Source: MWBF01 sp040772005
GTDB lineage: Bacteria > Chloroflexota > Anaerolineae > CG2-30-64-16
Length of the DNA stretch: 64,000 bases
NCBI GenBank assembly: GCA_040772005.1
Contig: JAXGYZ010000011.1
Location: forward strand, 1 to 64,000
Reading direction: 5' to 3'
Shown: positions 1 through 8,956 of the stretch, in pieces
Layout of the letters: each line of letters opens with the position of its first letter
Position numbering within the stretch: position 1 is the first letter of the stretch
Translations under genes and position numbers: made by a program
The notes under the pieces: model-generated
What the model was told of the DNA's origin: nothing
Databases searched by the model: none
What the model saw: the letters and a program-made list of their open reading frames with translations, nothing else

Positions 1-28
1 CGCCCCTATAGCTTTTCTGTGCCGATGC

Positions 29-448
29 CTATTCGTCTGCCACCGGGATCTGTTCTCCCGGCGCGGGCCGTTCGGGCAGCAGCGGTTCCTCCTCGGCGGT
101 CTGGCGCATGACCAACTGGCCGTCGAAGTGCGCCCCTTCATCGAGCAGGAATGAGGCGACATTGACCACGCCCCACAGGCGCCCGCCCTCCAGCAGCTCC
201 ACCCGGTCCGCCGTGATGGTTCCCTTGTAAGCGCCGGCCACGGACACGGTCCTGGCCCGAATGTCGGCCATCACGCGGGCGCTCTCCGTAATCAGCACGT
301 TGCCCAGCGTCTCGATTTCGCCGCCTTCCACCGCGCCGTCGAGGCGGATGCTGCCGTCACAACGCAGCTTGCCCTCGAACGTCGCGCGGGGGCCAATCAC
401 CACTTCAATCTGATCCGGCGCAGGCCGGGCTTCGCGTCTGAATAACAT
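29..448 (-). CDS. Bactofilin family cytoskeletal protein
   Basis: This 139-residue protein has the bactofilin layout: a short disordered N-terminus, a central run of short beta-helix turns (about residues 18-110, with glycines and hydrophobics at regular spacing, such as FEGKLRCDGSIRLDGAVEG) and an acidic, proline-rich tail. Bactofilins polymerise without nucleotide into filaments that scaffold cell-wall or polar functions. A GGGAGA ribosome site precedes the ATG. It lies 79 bp downstream of the DUF4446 gene on the same strand, so the two may be cotranscribed with prs. The 28 bases left of its stop codon show nothing recognisable. Confidence 0.88.
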   Translation of the reverse strand: MLFRREARPAPDQIEVVIGPRATFEGKLRCDGSIRLDGAVEGGEIETLGNVLITESARVMADIRARTVSVAGAYKGTITADRVELLEGGRLWGVVNVASFLLDEGAHFDGQLVMRQTAEEEPLLPERPAPGEQIPVADE

Positions 449-527
449 CTAAGAAGTCTCCCTGCTCAGGGTTAGTATTAGGCGCCTGAGCGCCATGGGT
501 CTGCTGGATGGGGCGCGGAAGCACCCA

Positions 528-1037
528 CTACGAAAGGCTGTGCCCGTTCTCCTTCGCCCTGTCGATCGCCTGCTGTTCCTCGGTCGTGAGCGGGTAGGCC
601 GACTCCCAGCCGGCGAGTGCCTTGCCGTAGACGCGGGTGACATCCCGGCTGTGCAGGCTGCTCAACACGACGCCATTGCCTTCCAGGTCGGCCAGCGCGA
701 GCGCGAAGCTTTGGTCGCCGCCCGTCTCCCGGAAGGGGTTGAAGCGCAGGAAGCCGACCCGCTGGATATGGGAGCGGCCGGCGTGTTCCAGACGGCGGGC
801 CAGCGCATCCGTCTCTTCGACACACGCCACCGCGCCGCGCAGTTCGGCCATGTGGCTGTGCAACACTTCTTCCAGGTTGCCGCCATCAGCCCCCGCGGTG
901 AGCAGCCGGTAGCCCTGCTCAAGGTGCTGTAGCCGCCGGTAAAGCCAGACCACGCCTGCCAGCGCGGCCAGGAGGAGCACCGACAAGACGCCGAGAATCG
1001 GTCCGATATAGGCCAGCAGCCAATTATACAAATTCAC
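528..1037 (-). CDS. DUF4446 family membrane-anchored protein
   Basis: The 169-residue product has one N-terminal membrane helix (about residues 10-33), a short coiled-coil-like stretch, and a soluble domain with the features of DUF4446 (VGFLRFNPFRETGGDQSFAL, then a SSLHSRDVTRVYGK segment). The biochemical function of the family is unknown. The start is a GTG, 6 bp after the prs stop codon, so the two genes are very probably one transcript. Proximity to bactofilin suggests a cell-envelope role, but that is inference only. Confidence 0.85.
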   Translation of the reverse strand: MNLYNWLLAYIGPILGVLSVLLLAALAGVVWLYRRLQHLEQGYRLLTAGADGGNLEEVLHSHMAELRGAVACVEETDALARRLEHAGRSHIQRVGFLRFNPFRETGGDQSFALALADLEGNGVVLSSLHSRDVTRVYGKALAGWESAYPLTTEEQQAIDRAKENGHSLS

Positions 1038-1043
1038 GAACGA

Positions 1044-2003
1044 CTACCCTCTTGCTTTCTCGATCAGGTCGCCGATGGATGAACCGACGTGGATACGCCA
1101 GATGACCTGGGCCAGCAGGTCTGCCACCGAACAAATCTCGATCTTGGGGTGATTCCGGATGTAGTCCGGCTGGCAAATGGTGTCCGAGATGACCAGCTTC
1201 TTGATATTGGGGTTTTCGAGCCGGGCCAGCGCGCTGTCAAGCAGTACACCGTGGGTGATCGCCAGGTAAATCTCCGGCCGCGCGCCCGCGGCGACCAGCT
1301 CATTGACCTCGTCGAGCACGCTGCCGCCCGCAATGACGTCATCGATGATGATGGGAATCTTCCCTTTGATGTCACCGACGACATGCGAAACCTTCGTGCG
1401 CTCGAAGCTCTCCCGCCGTTTGTGCATCAGCACCAGGGGCAGGCCCAGATATTCGGCATAGCGGCTGGCGAACTTGGCGCGGCCCACATCCGGCGAGACG
1501 ATCGCGGCCTCGGCAAACTCCGGCTTCTTGAAGTAGTCCGCCAGCGAGGTCAGCGCGCTGAGCGGGTCCACCGGCACGTCGAAGAAGGCCTGGGTTGCGG
1601 CGGCATGGACGTCGAAATAGACCACGCGCGCGACGCCGAGTGTTTCCAGCATGTTAGCAACCACTTTGGCGCTGATGGCCTCGCGGCCGCGGGCCATGCG
1701 CTCCTGGCGGCCGTAGGGATAGTAGGGCACCACCGCGGTGATTTCATGGGCGGAGGCGCGGCGGAACGCATCGACATAGAGCAACAGCTCCATGAGGTTG
1801 TCGTTCACCGGCCGCGAGCAGGGCTGGATGATGAAGACATCCTGATCCCGCACCACCTCATCGATCATCACGTGTGTCTCACTGTCCTTGAGGTGCGTGG
1901 TGGTGCAGCGGCCCAACGGGGTATTCAGAATCTGCGCAACAGCCTCGGCGAGCGGGCGATTAGCTGACCCTGCGAAAATGCGCAAGGGGTGATGCGTGCC
2001 CAT
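1044..2003 (-). CDS. prs: Ribose-phosphate pyrophosphokinase
   Basis: This 319-residue protein matches PRPP synthetase, which makes phosphoribosyl pyrophosphate from ribose 5-phosphate and ATP for nucleotide, His and Trp synthesis in the cytoplasm. Visible motifs are the N-terminal FAGSANRPLAEAVA segment, PYYPYGRQER in the ATP-binding flexible region, FDVHAAATQAFFDVPVDPLS in the ribose phosphate region and IIDDVIAGGSV at the PRPP loop. Length is normal. The DVHAAATQ segment differs from the usual DLHAGQIQ form, so it is a divergent paralogue or a clade-specific form. GGAGGAAGCC before the ATG supports this start. Confidence 0.92.
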   Translation of the reverse strand: MGTHHPLRIFAGSANRPLAEAVAQILNTPLGRCTTTHLKDSETHVMIDEVVRDQDVFIIQPCSRPVNDNLMELLLYVDAFRRASAHEITAVVPYYPYGRQERMARGREAISAKVVANMLETLGVARVVYFDVHAAATQAFFDVPVDPLSALTSLADYFKKPEFAEAAIVSPDVGRAKFASRYAEYLGLPLVLMHKRRESFERTKVSHVVGDIKGKIPIIIDDVIAGGSVLDEVNELVAAGARPEIYLAITHGVLLDSALARLENPNIKKLVISDTICQPDYIRNHPKIEICSVADLLAQVIWRIHVGSSIGDLIEKARG

Positions 2004-2099
2004 GGCTTCCTCCGCTTGCTTGGGTAAGTGGGCCTATGATAGCATCTAGGGCCATTCGTGGCAAAAGCCGGATGGCTAAATGTAAGCAGATGAGGAAAG

Positions 2100-2714
2100 A
2101 TGACACGCAAGCTATTGGTCGCAACGCATAACCAGGGCAAGGTGCGCGAGTATCGCGCGCTGCTGGCGGATCTGCCGCTGGAGGTGACGTATCTCGACGC
2201 GGAGGGCATCACCGTCGATGTGGAGGAGACGGGCGCCACCTTTGCGGAGAATGCTATTCTCAAGGCGCGGTTCTATGCCGATTTGAGCGGGCTGTGGACG
2301 TGGGCCGACGATTCCGGCCTGGTGGTGGATGCGCTGGGCGGGGCTCCCGGCGTCTACTCGGCGCGCTATGCCGGGCCGGGCGCGAGCGATGCGGACCGCT
2401 ATCGCAAGCTGCTGGCCGCGCTGGCGGCCGTGCCCTGGGCGGAGCGGACCGCGCGCTTCTGCTGCACGGTGGCGCTGGCCCGGCCTGCTGCGGCGGGCGG
2501 TCTCGTGGAGACTGCGGACGGTGCGTGCGAGGGCGTCATCGCGTTCGGGCCGGTCGGCGACAACGGTTTCGGCTATGACCCGGTGTTCTATATGCCCCAA
2601 CACGGCGCAACGATGGCCCAGCTCGACGCGGAGGTGAAGAATCGCGTCAGCCACCGGGCGCGCGCAGCGGAGGCGGCGGTGCCGCTCTTGCAGCAGTGGG
2701 TGGCGGAGACGTGA
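2100..2714 (+). CDS. rdgB: XTP/dITP diphosphatase (Ham1/RdgB family)
   Basis: The 204-residue protein hydrolyses non-canonical purine triphosphates (XTP, dITP, ITP) to keep them out of nucleic acids. It opens with the Ham1 signature LLVATHNQGKVREYRALL and shows TFAENAILKA, the catalytic WADDSGLVVDALGGAPGVYS segment, GDNGFGYDPVFY and a C-terminal NRVSHRARA substrate-binding motif. All key residues are in place and the length is normal. A GAGGAA site precedes the ATG. It is divergent from prs with about 96 bp between starts. Confidence 0.95.
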   Translation: MTRKLLVATHNQGKVREYRALLADLPLEVTYLDAEGITVDVEETGATFAENAILKARFYADLSGLWTWADDSGLVVDALGGAPGVYSARYAGPGASDADRYRKLLAALAAVPWAERTARFCCTVALARPAAAGGLVETADGACEGVIAFGPVGDNGFGYDPVFYMPQHGATMAQLDAEVKNRVSHRARAAEAAVPLLQQWVAET

Positions 2715-2715
2715 C

Positions 2716-2822
2716 GGGGTGAACAGGTGAAGAGGTGACAAGGTGATGCTGGAGTCGAGGCTTCAGCCGGTTAGGTAGTGTACCGGCAGACATCGTGAGG
2801 AGGATTGCATCCTCAGATGCAA
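2716..2822. repeat. Iterated GGTGA tract, half hairpin repeat and palindrome arm
   Basis: This is the left part of the 301-bp gap between rdgB and ftsK, which contains no gene. It starts with iterated AGGTGAA/AGGTGAC units (2716-2746), continues with one arm of the dispersed TCGAGGCTTCAGCCGGTT hairpin family (2751-2779; the second arm is missing), then a GAGGATTGCATCCTCAGATG palindrome. A 171-bp mobile-like element interrupts this palindrome, whose other arm resumes at 2996. Confidence 0.75.
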
Positions 2823-2824
2823 TC

Positions 2825-2995
2825 AGGGCGAAATCATGTTGCACTCGTGCCTTCTGCCTGGCAGTTGAAACTGCGGCTACCACTGCAAAACCGACCTGCG
2901 TCGGTTAGTTTCCAGTCTGCGAAGGCAGACTTCGCAACGGTAGCCGCAACTTCAGTTGCCGGGTGGGTTCACTTGATGCACTCTGAAACCGCCCT
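2825..2995. mobile_element. 171-bp MITE-like element, copy 1
   Basis: This non-coding block begins AGGGCG and ends CGCCCT (6-bp terminal inverted repeats). It is flanked by identical 11-bp direct repeats, CAGATGCAATC at 2814-2824 and 2996-3006, as expected for a target-site duplication. Internally it folds on itself: GGCAGTTGAAACTGCGGCTA pairs imperfectly with a segment near 2939-2960, and GTCTGCGAAGGCAGAC is a small hairpin. A second copy at 43425-43595 differs at a single base. It has sat inside a GAGGATTGCATC palindrome. No protein is encoded, so any transposition would be in trans. Confidence 0.75.
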
Positions 2996-3015
2996 CAGAT
3001 GCAATCCTCCTCACT

Positions 3016-5256
3016 TTACATGAAAGCTTCGTCGGCGGTGGGCTGTGCGTCGTCGCCCTGATACAGCACCTCGCGCGAGCGGCCGCCGCCTTCGCCACTG
3101 GCGACGTAGCCTTCTGCCTCCAACTGATCCATCAGGCGGGCCGCGCGCGGGAAGCCGATGCGCAACTGGCGTTGGAGCACCGACGTGGAGATGAAGCGCT
3201 TGTTTGCCAGCAGCCGGAGCGCCTGATCCATCAGTTCGTCATGGCCCTTGTCCTGGCCGCCGAGGAAGCCGGCCCACGGCGCAAGCAGTGATTGGGCCGC
3301 CGCCTCTACCTCCGGGTCGTCTGCCGTTGCGGGCGCGGCCGCGCGCCAGAATGCGGTGAGCGCATCGATCTCCCGATCCGAGACATAGCAGCCCTGGATG
3401 CGCTGGAGCTTGGCCGAATCGGGGGCCATGTAGAGCATGTCGCCCCGGCCGAGCAGCTTCTCCGCGCCCGGCGTGTCCAGGATGACCCGGCTGTCGATCT
3501 GCGAGGTGACGGCGAACGCGATGCGCGAGGGGAAGTTCGCCTTGATGAGCCCGGTGATGACGTCTACGCTGGGTCGCTGCGTCGCCAGCACGAGGTGGAT
3601 GCCCGTTGCGCGGGCCATCTGCGCGAGGCGGCAGACCTGCCGCTCGATGTCCTCGGCCGCGGTCATCATCAGGTCGGCCAGCTCGTCGATGACCAGCACG
3701 AGATAGGGCAGGGGCTTATGATCCTTGCCGCGCGCGAACTTGCGGTTGTACTCGACGATATTGCGCGCGCCGCGGTTGGCGAAAAGGCGATACCGCTCGT
3801 CCATCTGCGCCAGCAGCCACGCCAGCGCACCCGTCGCCTCAGCCGGGTCGGTGATGACGGAGCCGAGCAGGTGCGGGATGCCGTTATACGCGGGCAACTC
3901 GACCATCTTCGGGTCGATCATCAGCAGTTGGACGCTCTCCGGCCCGTTGCTCATCAGCAGGCTGCAAATCAGGGCATTGATGCACACCGATTTACCGGAG
4001 CCGGTGGCGCCCGCGATGAGCAGGTGGGGCATACGGACCAGGTCCGCCACGATGGGGTCGCCCGCGACGTCGCGGCCCAGCGCCACAGCCAGCGGCGCGT
4101 TGAGCCGGATGAACTCCCTGGATTCGAGGACACTCCGCAGGCTGACCATCGACTTGACGGGGTTGGGTGCTTCGATGCCGACGTAGGGCTGGCCGGGCAC
4201 AGGCGCCTCGATGCGCAGCGACGCAGCCGCCAGCGCCAGCGCCAGGTCATTATTGAGCCGCAGGATGCTGGATACGGGCACGCGGCGCCGTACGACCTCG
4301 CCGTTACGCAACTCGCGCACAATCTCGCCCGGCTCCAGCCCGAACTGGGTGACGGTCGGGCCTTCCTTGATGCTCACCACCTCGACGGGCACGCCGAACT
4401 CGGCCAACGTCTGCTTGAGCAGTTGCGCGCGCTGCCGTGCGTCCGCGCTGTTGGCTGCGCTGGCCGCGGGGTCGGCGGTCAGCAGCTCAAACGGCGGGAG
4501 CCAGGCCGGTCGCGCGGTGGGCCGTGGGGGGCGGGCCTGGCTGCGGCCCCGACCGGCCGGTTTGGCCGGCGGCGGTTCGGGTGCAGGGGCCGCTGCTTTG
4601 CGCCGGCTGGCCCGCCCTGCACCGGGGCTCTGTGCGGTGCGCGGCGCGCCTGCGGAGCTGGGGATTTCTGGCTGCAACGCAGGGCCGCGCCTGCCCAACA
4701 GGCTCAAGGCGGCGGATTGCAGCCGCTGCCACAGCCCCGCAATGGCGGTCGTGACGGTTGCGCCAGGGTGTTGTGCCGCAGTCTGCTCGGCGCGTGCACT
4801 CACAAACTGTTCGATGGGCCGGGTCCAGGCCGGCGGCACGGTCAGCCACAGGAGGCCGAGGCCCGCGAGCGCCAGGAGGGTCAGCAGGACGCGCGCGCCG
4901 GTTACGCCGCCCACGCTGGACGCGAACAGGCTGATGGCCCAGCCGATGATGCCGCCGCCTGCGCCGGTCCGTGCTGCTTCCAGCGAACTGCCCGTGTGCG
5001 ACAGCGCGAGCACGGCCAGGAAGAGCAGCTCCAGTCCGGCAATCGCGGCCCAGCGTACCTGCCAGCCGAAACGCCCGGCGAAAACGATGAGGACGCCCCC
5101 CAGCACTGCCGCCGGTACGAGGACCACTGCACCCCAGCCGAGGGCCACGCGCAACAGGCCCGGCTCACCGCTCCCGCCCGGCAACAGCAGGAGGAGCGCG
5201 AGCAGGCCCAGGCCCGCGATGACCATGCCGAGGAGCTCGTCTCGGGTGAGGCGCAT
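3016..5256 (-). CDS. ftsK: DNA translocase FtsK/SpoIIIE family
   Basis: This 746-residue protein pumps DNA through the division septum and helps resolve chromosome dimers. The N-terminal ~150 residues hold about four membrane segments. A Pro/Ala/Arg-rich linker (about 190-260) leads to the alpha/beta motor, with Walker A AGATGSGKS near residue 415, Walker B LVLVIDELADLMM and LATQRPSVDVITGLIKANFP downstream. The C-terminal winged-helix gamma domain (LLANKRFISTSVLQRQLRIG, about 675-740) would read oriented chromosomal motifs. The gene follows the S1-domain gene with an 8-bp gap and is probably cotranscribed. Confidence 0.95.
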   Translation of the reverse strand: MRLTRDELLGMVIAGLGLLALLLLLPGGSGEPGLLRVALGWGAVVLVPAAVLGGVLIVFAGRFGWQVRWAAIAGLELLFLAVLALSHTGSSLEAARTGAGGGIIGWAISLFASSVGGVTGARVLLTLLALAGLGLLWLTVPPAWTRPIEQFVSARAEQTAAQHPGATVTTAIAGLWQRLQSAALSLLGRRGPALQPEIPSSAGAPRTAQSPGAGRASRRKAAAPAPEPPPAKPAGRGRSQARPPRPTARPAWLPPFELLTADPAASAANSADARQRAQLLKQTLAEFGVPVEVVSIKEGPTVTQFGLEPGEIVRELRNGEVVRRRVPVSSILRLNNDLALALAAASLRIEAPVPGQPYVGIEAPNPVKSMVSLRSVLESREFIRLNAPLAVALGRDVAGDPIVADLVRMPHLLIAGATGSGKSVCINALICSLLMSNGPESVQLLMIDPKMVELPAYNGIPHLLGSVITDPAEATGALAWLLAQMDERYRLFANRGARNIVEYNRKFARGKDHKPLPYLVLVIDELADLMMTAAEDIERQVCRLAQMARATGIHLVLATQRPSVDVITGLIKANFPSRIAFAVTSQIDSRVILDTPGAEKLLGRGDMLYMAPDSAKLQRIQGCYVSDREIDALTAFWRAAAPATADDPEVEAAAQSLLAPWAGFLGGQDKGHDELMDQALRLLANKRFISTSVLQRQLRIGFPRAARLMDQLEAEGYVASGEGGGRSREVLYQGDDAQPTADEAFM

Positions 5257-5264
5257 GGTCGGGT

Positions 5265-6251
5265 CTAGGGTTGCGGTGCGGGGCTGTCGGGCCGCTGCCG
5301 GTTCGGATCGGCCGCGCGGAGCGTCAGCGCAATGCGCCGCTTGGCGCCATCGACGAGCAGGACGCGCGCCCGGACGTGGTCGCCCTCGCGGATGACGTTG
5401 CGCGGGTGCATGAAGCTGCCTTCCGCCAGCTCGGAGACGTGAATCAGTCCCTCCAGCCCCTCCTCCAGCCGGGCAAAGGCACCGAAGTTCACCACGTTGG
5501 TCACGACTCCTTCGACGACCTGGCCCACATGATACCGCTCATCCACACCGCGCCACGGATCGGGGCGCAGCCGCTTGAGGCTGAGCGCCACCTTCTGCGC
5601 CTCCGGGTTGACTTCCAGCACCAGCAGCTCCAGCTTCTCGCCGGGCTGCACGACCTCGCCGGGCGAACCCACGCGGCCCCAGGAGAGTTCTGAGATATGG
5701 ATCAGCCCTTCGAAGCCGCCCAGGTCCACGAACGCGCCGAACGGGCAGAGGCTGGTCACGATGCCCTGGCGACTCTGGCCCGGTTGCAGGCTGGCCAGCA
5801 GGTCCTCGGTCTCATCCTGCGCCCGTGCCAGTCGCTCCGACAGGATCAGGCGACAGCGGTCCCGGTCGATTTCGGCCACACGCACGGTCAGTTTGTCGCC
5901 GATGCGGGCTGCCAGGGCCGCGGCGCGCTGCTCGACTGACTGGCCGGGGATGGGCGCGAGCAGGTGGGATGCCGGGATGAAGCCCTGCAACAACCCGAAA
6001 TCCGCGAGCAAGCCGCCCCGGTTGAACCCGGAGACCTTTACTTCAGTCGTTTCTCCGCTCGCCAGCAACGCCTCAGCTCGTTGCCAATCCGCCTCGCTGT
6101 CCGCGCCGGCCGTGCTCGGCCAGCGGCGCAAGCCACTGCTCGCGGCCAAACCCGCAGGCCCGGTCAGGTCATCCGGATCACTTACCGGCACAGGCAGGTC
6201 AACTTCTTCCTCTACCTCACGCAACAGTGCCGCCCAAAAACCATCTTCCAT
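5265..6251 (-). CDS. S1 RNA-binding repeat protein (ribosomal S1-like)
   Basis: The 328-residue protein carries three S1 OB-fold repeats. The first (about 65-140) is weaker, the second contains GAFVDLGGFEGLIHISELSW and the third GAFARLEEGLEGLIHVSELA. This matches short S1-like proteins that bind mRNA or RNA-degradation factors; whether it acts as true ribosomal protein S1 is uncertain because S1 usually has four to six repeats. The N-terminal ~60 residues are acidic and unassigned. AAGGAGCC before the ATG supports the start. It is upstream of ftsK in the same orientation. Confidence 0.85.
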   Translation of the reverse strand: MEDGFWAALLREVEEEVDLPVPVSDPDDLTGPAGLAASSGLRRWPSTAGADSEADWQRAEALLASGETTEVKVSGFNRGGLLADFGLLQGFIPASHLLAPIPGQSVEQRAAALAARIGDKLTVRVAEIDRDRCRLILSERLARAQDETEDLLASLQPGQSRQGIVTSLCPFGAFVDLGGFEGLIHISELSWGRVGSPGEVVQPGEKLELLVLEVNPEAQKVALSLKRLRPDPWRGVDERYHVGQVVEGVVTNVVNFGAFARLEEGLEGLIHVSELAEGSFMHPRNVIREGDHVRARVLLVDGAKRRIALTLRAADPNRQRPDSPAPQP

Positions 6252-6325
6252 CTTGGCTCCTTCAGGTGTTTCATCACGCGATTACAGGCCGCGTGCCCCG
6301 CATACTCAGGTCGCGTTGCGCTGTG

Positions 6326-8347
6326 TTAGGCTTCGCGGTCCACCTTAGATTCATTTCGTATCTGCCCATTCGTCCCGTTGCCCCCCGGCGCAGCGAGGTC
6401 CTCCGCATTCAGCGTCCGTTCCATCTCTGCCAATGTCTTCGCGACGGCCGTCACGGCGACGCGTTGTTTGCGGTATAAATCCGATTCGCTGAGGGCCAGG
6501 CGCCGCGCAATATCCAGCACGCGCAATCCCTGCACGAAACGCATATCCAGTATATTGTACACCAACCATTCCGAAGACGTGAGTTTGCGTTCACCGGCAG
6601 GCCGCTGGCGCTCGATGGCTTCCTGCAAGGTTGCGCGCAGCGCGCGCGTCAGGTTGCCGTCGTTCGCTTTCAGGCGCTGGCGCACAATCTTAAGTTCCAG
6701 CAGCGGGCTTTCGGTCAGCTTGGGCCCGCCCCAGTAATGGCTCAGGGCATCCTTGACCCACTGCTGCCACGTATGCTGGAAGAGCGCCTGTGCCGCGTCG
6801 GAAGGTGGCTCTGCTCCGGCCGTGGGCGGCACGGGCAGCGGCGGCGCATAGCGCACCGCGCTGCGCCACTCCTGGATGCGTTCCAGGTCCGGCAGGATGC
6901 TCTGCAGCGTGGCGAAAACGCCCTCCTGCACGTGCCGGTCGGCCACTGCCGCGGCGGCGCGCACGAGCATCAATTCGACCTCGACGCTCTCCTCGTCCAC
7001 CATTTCGACTGTAGGCGTACGCGCCGCGACTGCCAGCAGGCCCAGCATTTTCTCGCCATCCTGGCTGCGCAGCGGCGCAAACCAGTAGCCCGTGTCTGAC
7101 CGGAACGACGGCATCTGGCCCGGCTCGTCGGGCGGCTCGTTGGCGAAGCGCGTCCAGACTTCTTCGGCTGCCGGGCTGTTCGCATACCGCTGCGCACGCT
7201 CCGGGTCACCGACCGCTGCCTCGACCCGCAAACCCTCGTTCGTCTGCATCAGCACGAACCCATCGCGCACGCGCAGCAGCTCGCACAGGCCGATCAGGAG
7301 GTTGACGAGAAACTGCCGCAGGTCACTGCTCGTCAGCAGGCGGCGGTCCAGCGTCTGAATCCACGCAATTTCCTCGCGGTCCTCCGGGTAGAGCAGCCGG
7401 TCGATCCACGGTTTTGCGGCGTTGACGATGAGCTGCCCGAGGACAATGACGCCGACCACGGCGAAAATCAGCGCGGTGTCGCGCGGCAGGCCCAGGATCA
7501 GCTCCACGCGCGGGATGACGAGCATGACGACGATGACCACGATGCCCACCAGCGGCCCGCGCAGCAGGTAGTGAATCAGGTCGTGCTTGATGATCCGGTC
7601 GGACGAGAGCACGCCCAGGTAAGTGACCGCGTAGGCCATGACGACCAGCATGGTGCCGACGGCCAGGTTCGCTGCCATGTTGAGCAGTAGAATCAGGACA
7701 GGGTTCAGCCGCTCGACCAGGCCGGAGGTCAGCAGGTACGGAAAAACGCCCAGGCCCGGTGCCGCGAACGCGCCGATCAGGTAGGCCATGCGCCGGCGCG
7801 ATGTGGGCGTCAGGCAGCGCCGGCGTGCCCGGATGACGTTCCATGCGCCGTACGTCGCGGTGCCGAAGAAATAGGCGACGAAGAGCGGGAACAGCGGTCC
7901 TGCGCGCAGATGGGTGACCGGCGGGCTGAAGTCGCCATTGTAGACCAGGGCATCCGTGAACAGCGCGACGACAACCAGGATCAGGCTGAACACATAGCTT
8001 GCCACGACGACCAGGCGACGGCGGGCCGAAAAGTGGCGCGTCGTGCGCAACACGGCATCGGAAAAGTGCAGATAGCCGGCCGGGACGAGTGCAATGCCGA
8101 TCCACTGGACGCGCAACCAGACTAACACAGCCGGGAACGATTCCACGCGGGGAATGATAATATCGGCGCCCGACACCACCAGTACGCAGACCAGGAGGAC
8201 ACTGAACGTCCGGATGACCTCGCTGCGATAGTTGCGGGTGACGGTGTAGCCGAGCAGCGCAAAGGCCGTGATGACGATCGCGGAAGAAAATATGAGGTTG
8301 CTAAATGACAGGATCACGGGCCACGTCAAGCCCGCCGACTCAACCAT
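6326..8347 (-). CDS. Membrane sensor with GAF-like and C-terminal HTH region
   Basis: The 673-residue protein has an N-terminal block of about eight to nine hydrophobic helices (residues 10-330) like the membrane sensor region of some histidine kinases. A soluble part follows (about 350-500) that looks like a diverged GAF domain (LLIGLCELLRVRDGFVLMQT). There is no kinase core. The C-terminus has an Arg-rich helical segment and a helix-turn-helix-like stretch (RVLDIARRLALSESDLYRKQ, about 600-625). It may be a membrane-bound one-component regulator. Ligand and targets are unknown. It starts 4 bp after the GNAT gene stop, implying one operon. Confidence 0.6.
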   Translation of the reverse strand: MVESAGLTWPVILSFSNLIFSSAIVITAFALLGYTVTRNYRSEVIRTFSVLLVCVLVVSGADIIIPRVESFPAVLVWLRVQWIGIALVPAGYLHFSDAVLRTTRHFSARRRLVVVASYVFSLILVVVALFTDALVYNGDFSPPVTHLRAGPLFPLFVAYFFGTATYGAWNVIRARRRCLTPTSRRRMAYLIGAFAAPGLGVFPYLLTSGLVERLNPVLILLLNMAANLAVGTMLVVMAYAVTYLGVLSSDRIIKHDLIHYLLRGPLVGIVVIVVMLVIPRVELILGLPRDTALIFAVVGVIVLGQLIVNAAKPWIDRLLYPEDREEIAWIQTLDRRLLTSSDLRQFLVNLLIGLCELLRVRDGFVLMQTNEGLRVEAAVGDPERAQRYANSPAAEEVWTRFANEPPDEPGQMPSFRSDTGYWFAPLRSQDGEKMLGLLAVAARTPTVEMVDEESVEVELMLVRAAAAVADRHVQEGVFATLQSILPDLERIQEWRSAVRYAPPLPVPPTAGAEPPSDAAQALFQHTWQQWVKDALSHYWGGPKLTESPLLELKIVRQRLKANDGNLTRALRATLQEAIERQRPAGERKLTSSEWLVYNILDMRFVQGLRVLDIARRLALSESDLYRKQRVAVTAVAKTLAEMERTLNAEDLAAPGGNGTNGQIRNESKVDREA

Positions 8348-8350
8348 AGC

Positions 8351-8878
8351 TCACAATCCGCGCACGAAATATAGGCCGATATCCCGGTTTCGATAAAAAC
8401 GTTCATTGTAACCGCAAAATCGGAAGCCCTGCTTGGTCAGGAACTGGATGGCCGGGTAATTCTTGCTCTGCACCACGGTCATCATGTGGGTCAGCCCATG
8501 CTGGCGGCCATGCTGAATGCCGCGGGCCAGCAGCGCCGTGCCCATGCCCTGCCTCCGGTAGCTGGGCGCCACGACCAGATGATGCAGCCAGGCAATGCCC
8601 TGGTCCGGCTGCGTCTCCTGGTCAAGATAGCCCCGCACGTCACCTACCTCTGCGGCCACCAGGATGAGGTCCCCGCGCTGCTGGTGGGCCAGGAGCGCCT
8701 CGCTCCAGCCTGGATACTGGACGTGCATGGCCCGCGGTAGGCGCACGGTCTGAAAGCGCGTGACCACCTGATCCGCGTCCTGCTGTTGGGTCACCTGCCA
8801 GACATAATCTGTCTCGTAGGAGCCATCGAGGGCAAGGCACGCGGCGAGGTCACGCAGGTCGGCCCGATAGATGTGCAT
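8351..8878 (-). CDS. GNAT family N-acetyltransferase
   Basis: The 175-residue protein has the GNAT acetyl-CoA site VVAPSYRRQGMGTALLARGI (RRQGMGTAL is the pyrophosphate-binding loop) and the later AIQFLTKQGFRFCGYNERFY motif B. A longer in-frame opening exists, but GGGGGAG sits upstream of ATG 8878, and the upstream region is repeat DNA, so this start is chosen. The substrate is unknown. It is followed at 4 bp by the membrane HTH regulator, so the enzyme may be linked to that sensor. Confidence 0.85.
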   Translation of the reverse strand: MHIYRADLRDLAACLALDGSYETDYVWQVTQQQDADQVVTRFQTVRLPRAMHVQYPGWSEALLAHQQRGDLILVAAEVGDVRGYLDQETQPDQGIAWLHHLVVAPSYRRQGMGTALLARGIQHGRQHGLTHMMTVVQSKNYPAIQFLTKQGFRFCGYNERFYRNRDIGLYFVRGL

Positions 8879-8956
8879 AATCGCTTGACTGCTCCCCCAG
8901 CAGACTAGATGGATTTTATCATCCCCGCACGGGTTTGGCAAGCATGGCACGGTATT

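Noticed and set aside
3292..5268. 658-residue open frame on the plus strand opposite ftsK
   Set aside because: It has no recognisable motif and is fully explained by the antisense of a GC-rich gene.
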